A stretch of DNA of 64,000 nucleotides, taken from assembly GCA_013399305.1 (NCBI GenBank), contig VXAI01000049.1, positions 1,661,472 to 1,725,471 on the forward strand, read 5' to 3'. This DNA comes from Rostratula benghalensis. Lineage: Eukaryota; Chordata; Aves; Charadriiformes; Rostratulidae. The position numbers were made by a program, and so were the translations under genes. The notes under the pieces were generated by a model. The model was not told the DNA's origin. It ran no database searches and saw only the letters and a list, made by a program, of their open reading frames with translations. Positions 1-13,870 of the stretch are shown one piece after another (positions within the stretch are counted from its first letter, which is position 1; every line of letters starts with the position of its first letter).

Positions 1-940
1 TGACTAACTTGTGATGAAATCATGCTTCATCAGGCTCTACCTGAATTTAGCTGTCATTCCTTTCTAAAAGCGTAATGTTTATAGTTTTTATATAATTGCT
101 CAGTTTTCGACTGGGGAGGCTTGGAGACTTTGGAAAGACCTCTTGCTGGTTTTGAATTTACTGTACTTCTGTCTTCCTATTTCCTCCAATGGGATGCAGA
201 GCCTAATATTAGCAAGCTTTCCCAAAAGTTGTGGGTTGGGTTTTTTTTTTAATGTAATAGTCTCTCAATAATAAGATTCACTTTATTTTTTTTTTCCAAA
301 ATCTCTGTGGTTTTTGAGAAGATTCATTTGATGGACTCTCCTTTTTCTTAAGTATATGTATGTCTTTGTAATGCAGCCGTTACCTAAGGTGTGCCATTTT
401 AACCATTATCATAAAAAGGCAAATATGCTAAAATGAATGAAATACCTTCCTGGATGTTCAGTGGCATAGACTGTTTTGTAAAGAAAAGTAAGAAATCTAA
501 TAACAAGTTAAAGCTGTGTTGCCGTTTTCTTTTTTTTTTTTCAATGCTTTTTTTTTCCAAGGCTAGGATATGTTCTGTGCATGAGGACCTGTTTCAACAT
601 TTATCACTAGCAAACCACTGTGCTATTCCAAACATGATATATTTCACTTTAGTACTGCTGACTTCAGCTTACTAATTGCCTGACAGCATTTTCTTTGTTA
701 AGCTTTAACTGTGATCATCACACTTTTGTTGTACTGCCAGTAGAAATATTCAGTAACAGACGACCTAAATACATCATAAGCACAACTGTACTAATCTTTC
801 ATAATGGGTGTGCTTTTGGAATTATATAGAACACGTGCATATAATCATTGTCAGGAGATGCATGCATTCAGGTCTCCAAAAGCATCAACTGAAAGCATTC
901 TCTGACAAAGCATTCTGACTGTCAATGCCCATGACTTATG

Positions 941-1049
941 GAAAAAACCCCAAAACCCCAGAAAAACAAAACCACGAAACAAAACAGAACAAAAAAAGCC
1001 TCAACAGCAATAATAAAATAAGAAAATAACCACACATACCCCCAAAACC
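941..1049. repeat. A/C-rich low-complexity tract
   Basis: The tract consists of runs of A broken by C and CC (CCCCAAAACCCC, AAACAAAACAGAAC and similar). It has no fixed unit and no flanking retroposon body was recognised. It is probably simple low-complexity DNA. Confidence 0.7.
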
Positions 1050-2253
1050 TGCATAAAGATGCAGGGTTTTATTTTATAGCCAATACAAGCTGTTCATTAA
1101 ATGAAATTCAGCAGGATGGGTGTATCACCTGCCTACGGTCTGGACCAAACTAGTCAATTCTTTTTGTGATGATATGAGCCCACAGAAATCCTAAAGCACT
1201 CTTTCTGCTGAATTGACTAATGTTTCTTGTTTTTTAGAAAAAAGGTGAACTGCATACATCCTGTGTTCTTGAAGAGGTAGCATCTGGACAGACCTAATTT
1301 TGCACAAATGAGAATTCTGTAGCTTTGGCTGAATAAAGACCAATTTGCTGCTGCTATCCCTTTCTAATTGATTGAAAGGGAAGGTTCAGTCTCCTAGCAT
1401 ACAAGCAAAGGTGTAGGAACTCAAAATCCTGTGCTGTGTGTCTGCTTCCACCATCAGCTTTGTGTTAACTCACTTAGCAAGTCTGTTTCTTCATGTTTTA
1501 AACTCAGCTAATAAAACTTCATTTGGGAAGGCTGCCATAAACTTCTATACATCCATGAGAAAGCCTACATTATGAACCCTGATGTAGCATAGAATTTTTG
1601 GGGTCGTGTGGCAGTTGTCTTCTGTAACCAGCACAGAGCATAGAGCAGTGAAGAAGCTGGCAGAGCAGATTAACTCACTTGATGCTTTGATCTTCGTTGC
1701 CCATGCAGCTGCTAAGCAAGCATCTTTGAATCAGGGAAGGGCATCTCTGGTTCTCTGTGTTCAACAGCTTTAGTCCTTCATCAAAGGACCTGAGAGTCTC
1801 AGAAAATGATGTAAAACTTCAAATATTTTTAATATGCATTAATTTCTCTTACTGGCAGTAAGACTGCACTAGCAGCCTTTCAATCAGTTGGATTACATAA
1901 GCAATGCCGGTCACTAAAATGTTCTGGCATTTGTTGCGTTCAGGCACACAGACAGGGATTTTCAAAAGCAGCACCATGATTTAGGATTTGCTGTTAAATG
2001 AGATATTCCAAACTGACTAATTTAATTAGCTTAAAGTGTCATCCTAGTGTATTGCTCAATGGTCTCTCAGAAATAGATATGCACAGTGTAAGATCTGTCA
2101 ACTCTTGTTGTTTACCTAAAAATATTTCTGAAGTGAGCACCTTTGTGTTCACAGTCATACTGTGAATACTAAGACTAAAAGGCCTTTGGAGGGGATATTC
2201 TTTTCTGAAATACTTGCAAAGCTGTTACTTGAACACCTCCCCTTGCCTTTTCC

Positions 2254-2272
2254 TTTTTTTTTTTTTTTTTTT
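2254..2272. repeat. poly-T tract, 19 T
   Basis: An uninterrupted run of 19 T follows a C/T-rich lead. No retroposon body was recognised upstream on the minus strand, so a retrocopy tail is unproven. Confidence 0.8.
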
Positions 2273-5200
2273 GAACTGTAGTTTAGTGGTGACAGAATGG
2301 GTAGAAATAGTAGCTCTTAATTCTGTGGTGACACTTGGTCAAGAATCTTTATTTTATAAGGCCACAACAACATATAATATAATATTCAGCATGTTGTGTG
2401 ACAAAGATGTCTAACATCAGCTAGTGAGTTTAATCTAAAGGAATGCTAAAGGAACAAAGAGAAAATGAAAAGGTTCATTAAGTGCAGCTCATGCTTAAAA
2501 ATGAGCAAATTCAAGAAAAGGGGTGAATTTGCAATAAGGTAAGTAGTTTTGCATATATGGCATCACAGGATTCATATCCACAAATTGAAATTACTTTTAA
2601 AGTGAAGATTTTTAGAACATTTATACAAAAATGAGAGTTGCTTTTGCATTATGATGGACTTACAACGAGCAATGGTTCTCTGTAAAGGTTACCTGTTTTC
2701 AGAAAAACTTTAGGTACTCATTTACACTTTTACTGTAGGTATCTTATTTTCTGTCAGTTTATTAACTGACCAGTGACATTTCTCTTTCTAAACATTTATG
2801 CATGTAGCAACTCTAGTTGTGGACTTATATAATTCCTATTGCAGCCTTCTTTGAGAATAATTCTTTGCAAATCCATGCATCTGCACATATGAATCAGTTC
2901 TATTTGGAAATAAAGTAGCTATAGATTTGAAAAGTTAAGATATTCCAGGCTGATTTGATGGACAAATCAGAGACTGTTTAGGTTGAGGTCTAATTTCTGT
3001 TGTGCTTCTGGTCGATTCTTAACATTTTGTTGTATTATTGTTGTACAATAATTTAGTTAATTGAATTCTAACTAGAATTATGTGAAGAATTAGGAATGCT
3101 TACATTTAAGTTGGTAAAAGTATCATTGACTTTAATTCTGCTATTTATGGGCAGAAAATAAACAATGTAAATATTTGCAGAGAATACGAATTTAGTGGAG
3201 GAGAAAAGGTATCCAAAGGAAAGCTTTCTTTGTGTTTTTCATATGTACTAGTCTTTTCATAAGAAAATGAATAATGAATTAATTTTTAACATAGGACTAG
3301 CAGTAGATTTATTAAGTTTGCAGCTGGGTGACTTTGCACTGAAATGAGAGTTTGTGGTGATTTTTGTGCAGTACATCATGATGGCATTGCTCCTCTTGCC
3401 AAGCTTACAGGGCATACAGCCTGTATGACTTTCAAGTATGTTCTCTTAATGTTTAACAGTGTCAAGCTTCATAACACAAGAGCTAGTTTGCTTACTTCCT
3501 ACTTTAAATTGCTGGTAGTTTGAAACATGCAAACTTTTCACTTTATCAAGCAAGGCTACTAAATGTATTATTGCTGCAACCTGCATGCTTTATAGCTTCT
3601 GTCTATTTAGAAAGCTGTGCTTTATTAATATAAACTGTAAAGAGGCTTAACTCATCATGGAATCTGCTAGTGTCTAAAATGAAATATCTTCAATTTATTA
3701 TAGGGATTTAGGAACCTTTGAAAAAAGGATATAATACTGTTGCAGCAGACATAGGATACTAAATATTTTGTAGGCCCCTGATGTTTGTAGCTGGATGTAC
3801 ATAGGATAGGTCTATCTACAGTTATTCTGAAAAAATCACGGTTGTGTTTTGTGCAATCTTCAAAGCTTGAAAATATATTTTCATTCTGCATTTGAGCAGA
3901 AATCCGTTAAAATATTTCCGCTAAATAGGTTTGTATAACAACACTTAATTTTAGATGCAAGTATTAGGTAGAATGCTAGCTTCTATCTTTCTCTCATCAG
4001 GGAGATAAAATCATGAGTCCATTCTTGTGGAAGCAATAAATAAAAAGTGGAACTCTCGACTCCACAAAATTTTGCAACTTTTGCAAGGAGCTATTTGGTT
4101 GAAAAGGCAAGGAGATTATAGTTCTCTTTGAACAGAAAAGTAACACTTCAGTTGTTGACTTGTTGACTTTCCTATTTTGTTACAATTAAGTTCTTTGTTC
4201 ACTTTTGGGCCCAAGACAGCTATTGATTAGAGGTGATTGTTCCAAAAATGAAAAAATGTTTTTCTTTTTCACAGGGCTAATCCAAGTCTTTATGGTGTCT
4301 CCTTAGATGTTGCTTGGCTTTTAACATCTGAATGTGTAACCTTTCAGGAGTTATTAATTATTTCAGCTTTTGCAGGACTGAGCTTTGATCTTGCAAGAAA
4401 AATTACCTGCAGGTGAAATATTTCTCGGCACTATTGCAACTTGTATAAGGCAATAAGGACAAGGATAATAAGCCATTCAGGACAGGAATTATATTTTATT
4501 TTTCATCTGAAGTGCCTCTTGAGTGTCATATAAACTGTAGGAATAAAAGATCTGAAATAATAAAATAATTCTGAATGCTGTACTAGAGCTGTGAGGCAAC
4601 GTACTGTAATTTCTATCACATAAGAACTTTTGCAAGATAAAGCTAGCTATTACTTCTATTTCTGACAATCCGGAGACTCAGTCTAGGTACACGTTCTGAA
4701 TTCTGGTTGGGATCCCATAATTCACAATGGTGAATGCGATCTATATGTCAATATAAGTCTATATTTCTATTAGCTGTTCCTACACCAAGCATAAAATATT
4801 GTTGCTGAATTTTGATAGCTCTTGTTCATGTAGGAGCATCTCAGAACATCGGGATGGTCACATTTAAAACAAACAAAAAAGAATTTCTTCCACTTCACAA
4901 AAGGAAACTTGACTTTACCAACCAGAAATTTTCCAACAGGAGACTAAAGAGCTGAGGTCATAATGCTCTTCCAAGTCCCCAAAACTATTGAGTCTAGGAG
5001 CAGGATTGAAAGGATTTACAAAGGTGCAGTGAGTTATGAAAGGAACTGAGCACACTTCTTAGCAGGAACTTCTCTCTTGTTTAGCCTTCTGGTTTAGCTG
5101 ATGGCACTGAAGCAAGAGCGCCTGTGAGATTCTGAGGCTGGGAAGGGGCTGTGTGTGTATGTGCTATTTTGTTTAGGTTAGCCCATTTTTTGTGCTAGCC

Positions 5201-5786
5201 AGAGTAAAAAAGTGACAGGCTTTTAGAACTGTTGCAAAATGCCTGGTTGTTTCAAATACTGTATGTCCTAGCAGATACAAATTGTAAATCCAGAGTGCTT
5301 ACAAAGTCAAAGCTCTGGAAAAGGGGTGGGGTTAAAAGAGAGACCTGTTTTTCTCTCATGTGTCTGCGGCAGCTGGATTATCCCATCCTGCCTGTGAAGA
5401 CCTGGAAAGCCTGTTGCAAGAATAGCGTTGGTCAGAGCCAAAGCTGTTGCGCACTCATATGAAAGAAGGTTTACATCAAGAGGGGTGGTGTGCGAAGGAA
5501 CATAAGCAGCAGTTTAGCAATGTGACAAGATCTAAGCGAAGGGAAAAAACTATCTCAGAATCTTTGTCTTAAGTGAGATTGTGTATGGGTGACAATTTTA
5601 GAGACTGGAAAGAAGTCACTTCTAATGTTTTACCTGGTACAAATGGAATGGCTGTGAGAAAAAGAGAAAGCATTAGATGCGTTGAAACAGAGTGTATTAA
5701 ATATGTAGCTCATACTTTGTTTTGATGCTGTTAACCTTTTACTCACCTAATTTGGATAATTTGACCAGAAAGGTTAATCATGTGCC

Positions 5787-5830
5787 TTCAAATTAGATAA
5801 AATATATTCAAATTAGATAAAATATATTCA
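5787..5830. repeat. 20-bp tandem duplication, 2.2 copies
   Basis: The unit TTCAAATTAGATAAAATATA occurs twice without mismatch (5787-5806 and 5807-5826) and is followed by TTCA. It is a short AT-rich tandem duplication, probably a replication-slippage product. Confidence 0.9.
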
Positions 5831-8800
5831 CAAAAAAGTTTCAGGGATTGTTTACTAGTGAAATACATGGTTCCATGAGATTCTTAGCTATTTTTTAAAC
5901 TGGATATTTCCTGTTTCCTTTTCAACCACATAATTCTCGTTCCTTATGAATGTTGAACAAAATGTCAGTAAATTAAGCATGATAAGGAAGCTGCAGATGT
6001 CAGTGCAGTGGGTATACTAAAACATGAAACTGTACAGCTACCTGTAATTGACAGGCATGTTTTACACTACTCTTAACTGCAATGTTTACGGCAGTTTTAT
6101 AATTAATCTACATTTTTACAAATTTGTTACCATTAGCCTCTTCACAGGTCTTCACAGCCTGTGGATCCATGATTAGTGAACTCTCTTGGAAGACAAGAAA
6201 CTTTTTGGGATTCTCTCAGGTTAAGGAGGGGTTTGTGTTCATTAACCTATTGAATAAAAATTGAGATGTCCCTCTCTTTGATCACACTTTTCCACTGTAG
6301 ATACACATAGGTATTATCAGAACACATCCAACCAGACTGATTACTTTGGAAGCACTGGTTTTTAGGTTATATAAAAAGACAACTGCCTGCTTGTTGATCA
6401 TCTCAAACTTCTTCCTTCTACTGGTGAGCAGGCTGTTTCCAGCAAGTGCAAACCAGACTATCAAGCACTTTGTAAACTGCATAATTGCTTACATGGCACC
6501 TATTAGACTTCCGCGTCTGTGAGGTCAGGAAGAAGTTTGAATGACTGCTCTTGTCCTCTTAATCTCGTTTTAGATGCTTAAATATGTTTGTAGATCTGAA
6601 TATTAGCTTTCCAAATGTATGGAATTCACATGCATAAAAAAGTAATCTGTAGGTTATATTTTGTATTGTAGTTTATCCTTGAACATATTTAGTTCAGTCA
6701 CCAACCAGAATTATTTTTAAAGCACCACATTCTTACAGTTTGAAATGGGGGTAATGCCTTTTTTGACACTGCAGCTAAGAGGTGTAATTGATAAGAGGTT
6801 TTTCCAACTGAAATATATACATGATGTTTCTTTGCTTTGTACTTGTTGCTCTTCAGTAGCTGTTTTAATGATTATCTTATGCTAAGCAATTAATTCTGTA
6901 GTAATTTACACCCTTTTTGTCATAAATCGGTTCTGTACTGCCTCTTTTTTTTCTCAGTCTCAAGCACTTACTACACCTTTCTTACTATTTAACTTATAAC
7001 ACACAATAAGCTGTATAACTTGAATTATGGGCTTGGTTTTACAAAAATAATTAAATAAAATATTTTATGCTCTCTAATGAGGAGCTTGTACTTTCAGTGA
7101 ATATGTGCCATCTAATCTGGAGCCCAGCAGCAGCTGCACTCTGCAATATCTGTATGACAGTGGTCCTCAGACACTGCAGGCTTCAGCCTAGCTGCACCCA
7201 GTGTGTCTCTGTAATTGGGAAGGAATTGATTCTGGCCCTGCAGGCATTGCAGTTCCTTATTCCATCTGGAAAAGACAGCCTGCCTGGAGCGGTACTGGTG
7301 CAGAAAGAGGAACTGTTGGTAAAAGTGTTCTCCAAGGCATGGAGCACCTGAGAGGGCTTGTCGTGTGATGTGAGCAGTTCTGGAAAGTTGTTACAAGCCT
7401 TATGTAGAATCAGAAGAGCATGGCTTATGGTGCTAAGGGAGTTCGGGTCAGTAGAAGAGGGAGTAGTGACCTTTGCTAATCTTAGGGGAAAGAGGTCACC
7501 CACCTTTTCTGTCCTTTCAGCCCCCGTAGTATCACCTCCAACTCCAGATCCTTACCTGTAGTTGTCTCCATTGCCTTACCTTTTTCTTGTCTTCTACTTG
7601 TTATTGCCATATGTAATACCAGATTAATTCTGCCTCTAATAGATACCTAACCAAATTAGGGGTGACTTGATGTGCATTTTTGATGTGCAAGAGATCATGT
7701 GTTCCCGATATTCTTCTAGTACACCTGAATGTGGTTCTCCATACTTCAATTGTGTGGTTCTGCTTGTTCAGCTCCTCTTACTAAACTATTAGGTTTTTGT
7801 TCATATATATATTTTTGTATGAATTTTCACATATTCTTCAGCTTTTGAGGCTATGGTCATGAAGGGGTCAGAGAGGTGATTACAAGTTGTAAAATGACCT
7901 TACCAGTAACTGTTTCAGCATAAGTAATGTTCTGAAATTGCCTAAAGCAAAACCTGCCAATTCAGAGCTGATTGTAATGAATCAGGTTCTCCTATACGAA
8001 ATAATGTGATCAATTTCTCATTTCACTGAATAAATAAGCTGGAAGACAGGGAACTGTCTATGACCCGCTGTTAACCTTTTCCCTCATTATTCATATCAAA
8101 CCTATGACATGCATGTAAGAAATCTCTGGTTCAATTTTAGCTAATTATTTGTTAGAAGTGAAGGCTCTGTGAAGTGTTACTGATTGTACAAGTACCCAGG
8201 GACCTTATGACATCTAATGAAAATAATCCCAAAGAAGCTACCCAGTCCTGTATGCTTTTTGTCTGACTATCATTATAACTTGAAATACTCTATATTTCTA
8301 GGCAGCAAAACCTGTGTGTCAGTCAGCACTGCCTCTCTCAGATGCAAGATACTGTTAAAACTTATTATATCTTAGTTATTGTTGCAATGAGACCATCAGA
8401 GGAAACATTTGGGGCATGCATTGGAATAAATTCTGAATCTGTGCATATACTTCATTAATACTTAGCAATTTAGTGTCTGAAGTGTCTTTTATGTAAAAAA
8501 ATATTTTTAGTTCATTTCCTGCTTTTTTTGGGGCTAGCTAGAAAAAGCTGCAAAGATATGCTAACATGTGTTGAATACAATTCATTTCACATGAGATTTT
8601 TGGTGTGACTTATTGCTGCTTTTTAAAGTCAACCTTATTTGCAGTGCAGTTGGAATTGGAACTGCAAATTAAGTGATTGTGGAACAGTAAGGGCAATGTT
8701 TTCAAAAATGCAGAACAGATTTAGAAATAAAAGAATTTGTACAGAAGTGTAGATATGTGTAGCTTAGGTACTGTGCCGCCCATGGGCGTAGGGTTTTCAG

Positions 8801-8894
8801 AAGTGGGACTAATGCCACCAGTCGGTATTTCTGCACCATAATCCATGCACAAGCAATAATTTTTCATCACAATATCCCTGAGAGATTCCTGATA

Positions 8895-8985
8895 TACCCA
8901 TCTTAAAGTGGGAAAGAGAAACCTGGTGAGGTTAAATATATTGCTGCAGTTTACATCAGAGATACGTGAATGCTGGGAACCTTCT
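8895..8985 (-). repeat. possible MIR SINE remnant
   Basis: The plus strand reads in the order expected of a reversed MIR core: a CATCTTA-AAGTGGGAAA block, then GAGGTTAAATA, then a diverged counterpart of the 'cttgcccaaggtcacacagc' block, then GCTGGGAACC. MIR is an old tRNA-derived SINE known across amniotes. Divergence is high and the match was made by eye, so a chance resemblance is possible. Confidence 0.4.
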
Positions 8986-11769
8986 AACTTTAAAATACAA
9001 GCCCATCACCCCATCACTCAATGAGTGAAATACACTTCTGGGATTGAGCAATGTTCACATTGTAAAATAACTTTAAAGTTGTATTACTTCAGCCTAAAGA
9101 AGCCCCTGGAGACTGCATCTGCCCAAGAAGCACATAATGGGAAGAAGGGAATCATCAAGGAAGTGGAGAATGAGACTAGAAAGTGTGAATAAAAAAACCC
9201 TACAGGACTGATCTTTTTGATGTTTAAAACTGTAGAGCTGTTGAATAATCAAAAAGTGTATTATTTTTAAAGGACAGAAAAAGAATCAAACTGAATCAAT
9301 GTATTAAGGCCTCGCAGGGGAAAAAAACAAAGACTATTAGCCCCACAGATCAAACATGTCTCCTTGCTGGTGAAATAACTACCAGAAAAGCAGAATTTAT
9401 AATTAGTTGGTAAAACAGCACCTGTTTTATTAATAATTCACAAATTTCTGTCTTTGTAGAAAATCAGCATGTATTGTAAAATACAATGATGATGAGATAC
9501 AACTTTTACATAATTGCCAGTATCTGTAGTTACTATCAGAACTACCATTGCCCTATTTTTAGAATTCTGATGAACATCAAGATCTTCAAATTAATCTGAA
9601 TTTAAAATGGATGTGACTAATGGAACTTAAGTTTTCTGTGTTGTATGTGTAGGTGATAATTTTGTTCATAGTTGAATTATAAAAAACACACGCTAGTTTA
9701 TTCAAGGTATAAAAATTAAAAGCAAAGTAGTGATGACTTTCAGATGCCAAATAATTGGATGAACAAAGGAATGACATGACAATTAGTGGCCAATAATCTC
9801 CACAAAATCTATAAATTCCTGATATTAACCAAGAATTCATTTCAGGAAAATAATTGGCAAGATCAGGGTAGAAGTAGAGTGTAAGTATTTTAGTCTCTGA
9901 TTTTTATTTATTTTTTTTTTTACGTCAATAAGCAAATTCACAGTAAAGGGTTTCGGGTTCGAATTTCAAATTCCTCTTCAATGCCCTGTTCAAGTGCAAA
10001 TGTCAGAGTTCAAGGATTGGCAATTCAGACTCCCCTGGTAAAGATAATATTTTCAATTGGGAAGGAATGGTTCTATCTCTTGGGTGCCTGCAGATCTCCC
10101 TAGCAGTAGAATAGTCATCTAGTAGGAAAGTATCCTTTTTGCATTCTGTTGTGCAGAAAGCTCTTAGTAATATCTCATTCTGCTTTACAATAACTAAAAA
10201 TTTTGACCATGCTTGAGCAAAGAGGAGATTTCCGTTTTCAAGACAATTATCTCTCCAGCCTTTCTGTGTGATACTTACCTACGTGTGCTGACAGCCCGGC
10301 CTCTCTTCAGCTTTTTTTCCTCCTTTCCTGTTCCTATTTTTCTCACATCCTTCTTCTTCCGTAGCACCAAATAAGGGACATCATACCAGCGAGAGAATTG
10401 ATTCTCCCTTTTTTCAGATCAGTTGAACATGAGACATTCTCCGACAGGTTGGAGGATCGATTGGATGCAAAGTCACTCTCTCAGGCCAGCAGATTCAAAC
10501 TTCTGAGGGGGGTTGAAAATTGTCCACAGAAAGCTCTATGGAGGCTTATATTTATGAAGGGCTTAAACATGACTCATTATATTAGCTGTCAGTGGTATGA
10601 AGGAGAGTGAAGTGAAAATGAAGTGAATCTCTTCAAGTAAGCTCGATGCTACTACAGCATGTATTTTCAAAAGAAACCGGCAACGATGAAGTAGGAATCT
10701 TTAAGAGGTATCACCATAGATGATGCCCCTAATGCCTGGAACGACGGACTGTGTTTCATTGCAACTTTTCTGTAATTTCACACAGGTGTAAATAACTTTA
10801 CAAGCCTTAAGGCAGTGGTGATCCAGGCCAATGAAATTATAGCCTTGAAGGAATTTTTATAGCTTAGATAAGAAGCCCTCAGAACATGGGTTTGTGTGGT
10901 GGCAGACTCCTGGCTGCACCATTCACCACCAGGCACAGTTAAAATGAAGTTAGTGAGAAGACAAATGAAGGCTGCTCTCTTTTCAGCTAAGTCAGTCCAT
11001 GGTCTTCCTTGACCCTGGGGCTAGTGATTGCTGACTAGAATCTCAATGGCTATTTTCTAGTGACAATTTCAGTGTCTGAGCTCATTAATCAATTTCTATT
11101 CAGCAGAATCAGTTTGTGGAAAACTTGCAAAGGTTACTTAATCCAGAGGGAACGTGTACTGTTAGACAGAAGACTTTTCAGCCACAGTATTAAAACAAAA
11201 TTTCCTAAATATCTGCCTTATATCACATTTTCCGTGACCTTATAAATTACTGATAGCAAAGAACAAATCGAGCCTTTCACTAAAACCAAATAATTTGTGG
11301 TAATGTTAGGAAAATATAACCTCTGCCGTCTTTCCTTAAAAAAAGAAGTCTTTCTGTATCATTGCATCATAAAAACTGTCACATCTCTTAACCCCTTGGC
11401 TGCAGCATGAAACAGGAAACAACAGTGCTGAAATAGTCAAAAATGACTACATGGGAGAGGCTTTTCTTTTACTCTATCCAGTAATATCAGTTATCATCCA
11501 GTCTAAGAACTGGATTTGAAAGCAATTTGTAGAACCCCCCGATCTGTTTAAGTCCTTGCAAGGTTAATCCTTACAAACACCTGGCACAGGACTTGAGTGA
11601 CTTAAAGAAATTCCCTAGACTTAGTAGCCTTGCACAAGTGTACACATGCACTAGAGCTCGACACCCGGGAAGGGAAACGGTTGTAGTGGTGGCTTGTAGA
11701 AATAAGGAATGTTTTAATGTCGGAGAAATTGGCTTAATGGTTTCAATATGAAAGAATAAAATCCTGCTT
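8986..11769. other. noncoding stretch, nothing recognised
   Basis: This is unique AT-rich sequence with only short reading frames. A small C/T-rich patch lies near 10300-10360. No repeat, RNA gene or splice-bounded exon was recognised. Confidence 0.65.
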
Positions 11770-11960
11770 TATTTTTTAAATATGGTAAAAGTATTTTTAA
11801 AGCAAACTTTCAAATATTTGGGCTTAATCTCAGTTGCCCATTGTGTGTGGGCGATTATTAGCTGCCAATGGCAATATCCTGGCAAACTGCCTCTCCCAAG
11901 GAGGCACAATGCCAGCTTTGGTGTGATTCAAAAGCACAGTACAGTTAGTGGAGTCATTAT
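11770..11960. promoter_or_regulatory. candidate enhancer-like element with an NFI-like palindrome
   Basis: Unlike its surroundings, this block is compositionally balanced and free of low complexity. It holds the perfect palindrome TGCCAATGGCA (11863-11873), followed closely by CCTGGCAAACTGCC, which gives clustered TGGC/GCCA half-sites of the NFI type. A CCATTG/TTGTGTG cluster lies just upstream. Regulatory function is inferred from texture and motifs only. Confidence 0.25.
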
Positions 11961-13624
11961 GTGCTCAATGTATTTTTTTTTCCTTTTAAGGGTTTTAATT
12001 TTTATTTCTTTTTATTTTCAATATTTTCCATTATTCTTTCTGTGTGCTTTTTCCTGTGCTCGTAACGAACTTCTCCTGCTAGGGATGATGGACTACTTTG
12101 TGATCTCTCTTGAGTGTTGGGCCTAATGGGGTAACTGTGGACAGTGCAGGAAACAGTATAGCATGTTTGTGCTCTTATGACCAGACCAAAAAATGAGGTA
12201 GAGTATGTACCACAGCCAGCTTTTTTAATGCAGATACTAACGAAGACATACCAGAACCAGCTTGGTTTTAAATTTATTTTTCATACTGAAGAAAGCAATT
12301 CTTTCTTTATGTGAACTTTTCCTGGATTACATTTTTTTCTGGAGCATGATATTTTCTGTCGTGCTGCTGCTCTGCAGATCGTTTGGTCACAGCATAGCTA
12401 ATATAAAAAGCACTTACAGAAACAAGAAAGAATACAGGTATAGCTAGTCCTCAATTTTCCTATCTCTACAAAATGGCCAATTTGTGCAGGGGATTTATCC
12501 TGGGATCTGGATTGAGGTCACCTCCATGGAAGTTCCTGTGTTGCAGAGATGAACACCTGCCAGAGAACATGTCCTTCTAAATTATCCCATACAGTATGAA
12601 AGTGTGAGGAAGGAAAAGATGTTTCTGTACTATGAATCAGGGTGACTTGTAGGAGATGCTTAAATGTTGGGATAATGGTGAGTTTACAGAGAAGTACGAG
12701 CACAGAATGAAAGCCTGGCTATGAACTCCCCAAGAGAAGAATGCTGTTTGGAGTTAATAAAAGCTCGCAATATGTCCTTGTTTGATTTCCATAAACCTCT
12801 TTTTCTGTCAGCTGTACTTTTTTGTTTAGCTACCTACCCAGGCAATTGTAGTCATGCATGTTTTTCATGGAAAACAATAGTTTTTGTGAATTTGTGGAAG
12901 ATGTGAGTTAGCCGGTAAGTCAGGAAGATATTTCTGTTATGTAATTTTGTTCCATACTTTCAGTTTCTATGATGTCCCGATGAATTCCCTAAAAAGTAGT
13001 AACACTCAACTAACATAGAAATTGGCATATTATAGTCTAGAAAGCTTTATTTTTCATGGCAAAGTTTTACAAGGAAGACTACTCTGTAGCTCTGTGCGCA
13101 GATCTGCATGGATGAGTGGATTGTAAGTGTTACTTCTACAATTGGTTCTGGAGGCATTAGCTGGTGGGGTGATTGTGACCCTTTCCCACACATGTTAGCA
13201 ATGATCTTGTTGCATCAGCATTGCTGGAGATATTGAAGTGAGCTGACTTTGTGAGAGTTTCCTGAGTTTAAATTCCTTAACTGTAAAGCAATATCCTAAC
13301 AGTTAATGCTACTAAATGACAGAGGGACAAGGGGGGAGGTGATTGAGAAATGGGTAATAATTTTGACTTTTTGCTACTGTCTTAATAAGTAGCAAGCACA
13401 TTTCATTGCTGTGTCTGTGCCATCTCTTCAGAAAGATCCTGTTTGTGATGTTTGTGCAATTTCTTGTAGCGGTAACACTTCAATTGTCTTGCATCTAATT
13501 CTTGCCCTGTTTTCAGCAAAGTGGTGTTGTGGCACGAATTGAACATTAACCTCTCCTATTTTTGTCGAGATTTTTCTGTAAGCATAAAGATTACTATTTG
13601 GTAATTGATTGGTAATTGGTGGAA
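11961..13624. other. noncoding stretch, nothing recognised
   Basis: T-rich runs occur at about 11970-12030, which makes the plus-strand 114-codon frame ending at 12126 a low-complexity artefact (Phe/Leu-rich tail). No repeat family or exon was recognised. Confidence 0.65.
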
Positions 13625-13870
13625 TTACAATTCCACTTCAGGTTGTTGTGTGTGCATGCATGTTTAAAGCAGCCTGATAGCCTTTAAAATATCCTAGACC
13701 AGCTTTTGCTGGCTGCTGCTAAGGGGAATCGAGGCCTCGCATTCCCTCTGGCTCTCCCCATGCTTGAAAATACAAGTTGCAGCACTCTTTTGCATAATAC
13801 ATATAAGGCATACCAGAGGCAGGCTGGAAATTGGCTTTTAATTATTGATATTACTTGTGTGAAGTGAGGA
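13625..13870. promoter_or_regulatory. candidate conserved noncoding element
   Basis: The block is unique and motif-dense. A GGAATTACAATTCC near-palindrome opens it at about 13621-13634. The middle part contains CGAGGCCTCG (13730-13739), a CpG-containing palindrome in otherwise CpG-poor DNA. A TTTGCATAATACATATAAGGC stretch and TTTTAATTATTGAT homeodomain-type ATTA sites follow. Function is inference. Confidence 0.25.

Larger units (their letters stand above)
1..8894. other. AT-rich noncoding stretch, no gene recognised
   Basis: No reading frame here resembles a protein family, and no pair of splice signals frames a convincing exon. Low-complexity patches are listed separately. A GC-richer patch at about 7067-7560 is open on both strands (94 and 67 codons plus, 106 codons minus), but the translations have no recognisable domain. 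A good 5' splice site look-alike at 2540 (AATAAG then GTAAGTAG) has no pyrimidine-rich acceptor upstream. The stretch is best read as intergenic or intronic DNA. Confidence 0.7.

Noticed and set aside
2540..2548. 5' splice site look-alike AATAAGGTAAGTAG
   Set aside because: There is no pyrimidine-rich acceptor at a sensible distance upstream, and no frame.
11782..12126. 114-codon plus-strand open frame
   Set aside because: The second half is translation of T-rich DNA (Phe/Leu runs). The first half overlaps a candidate regulatory block. No domain was seen.
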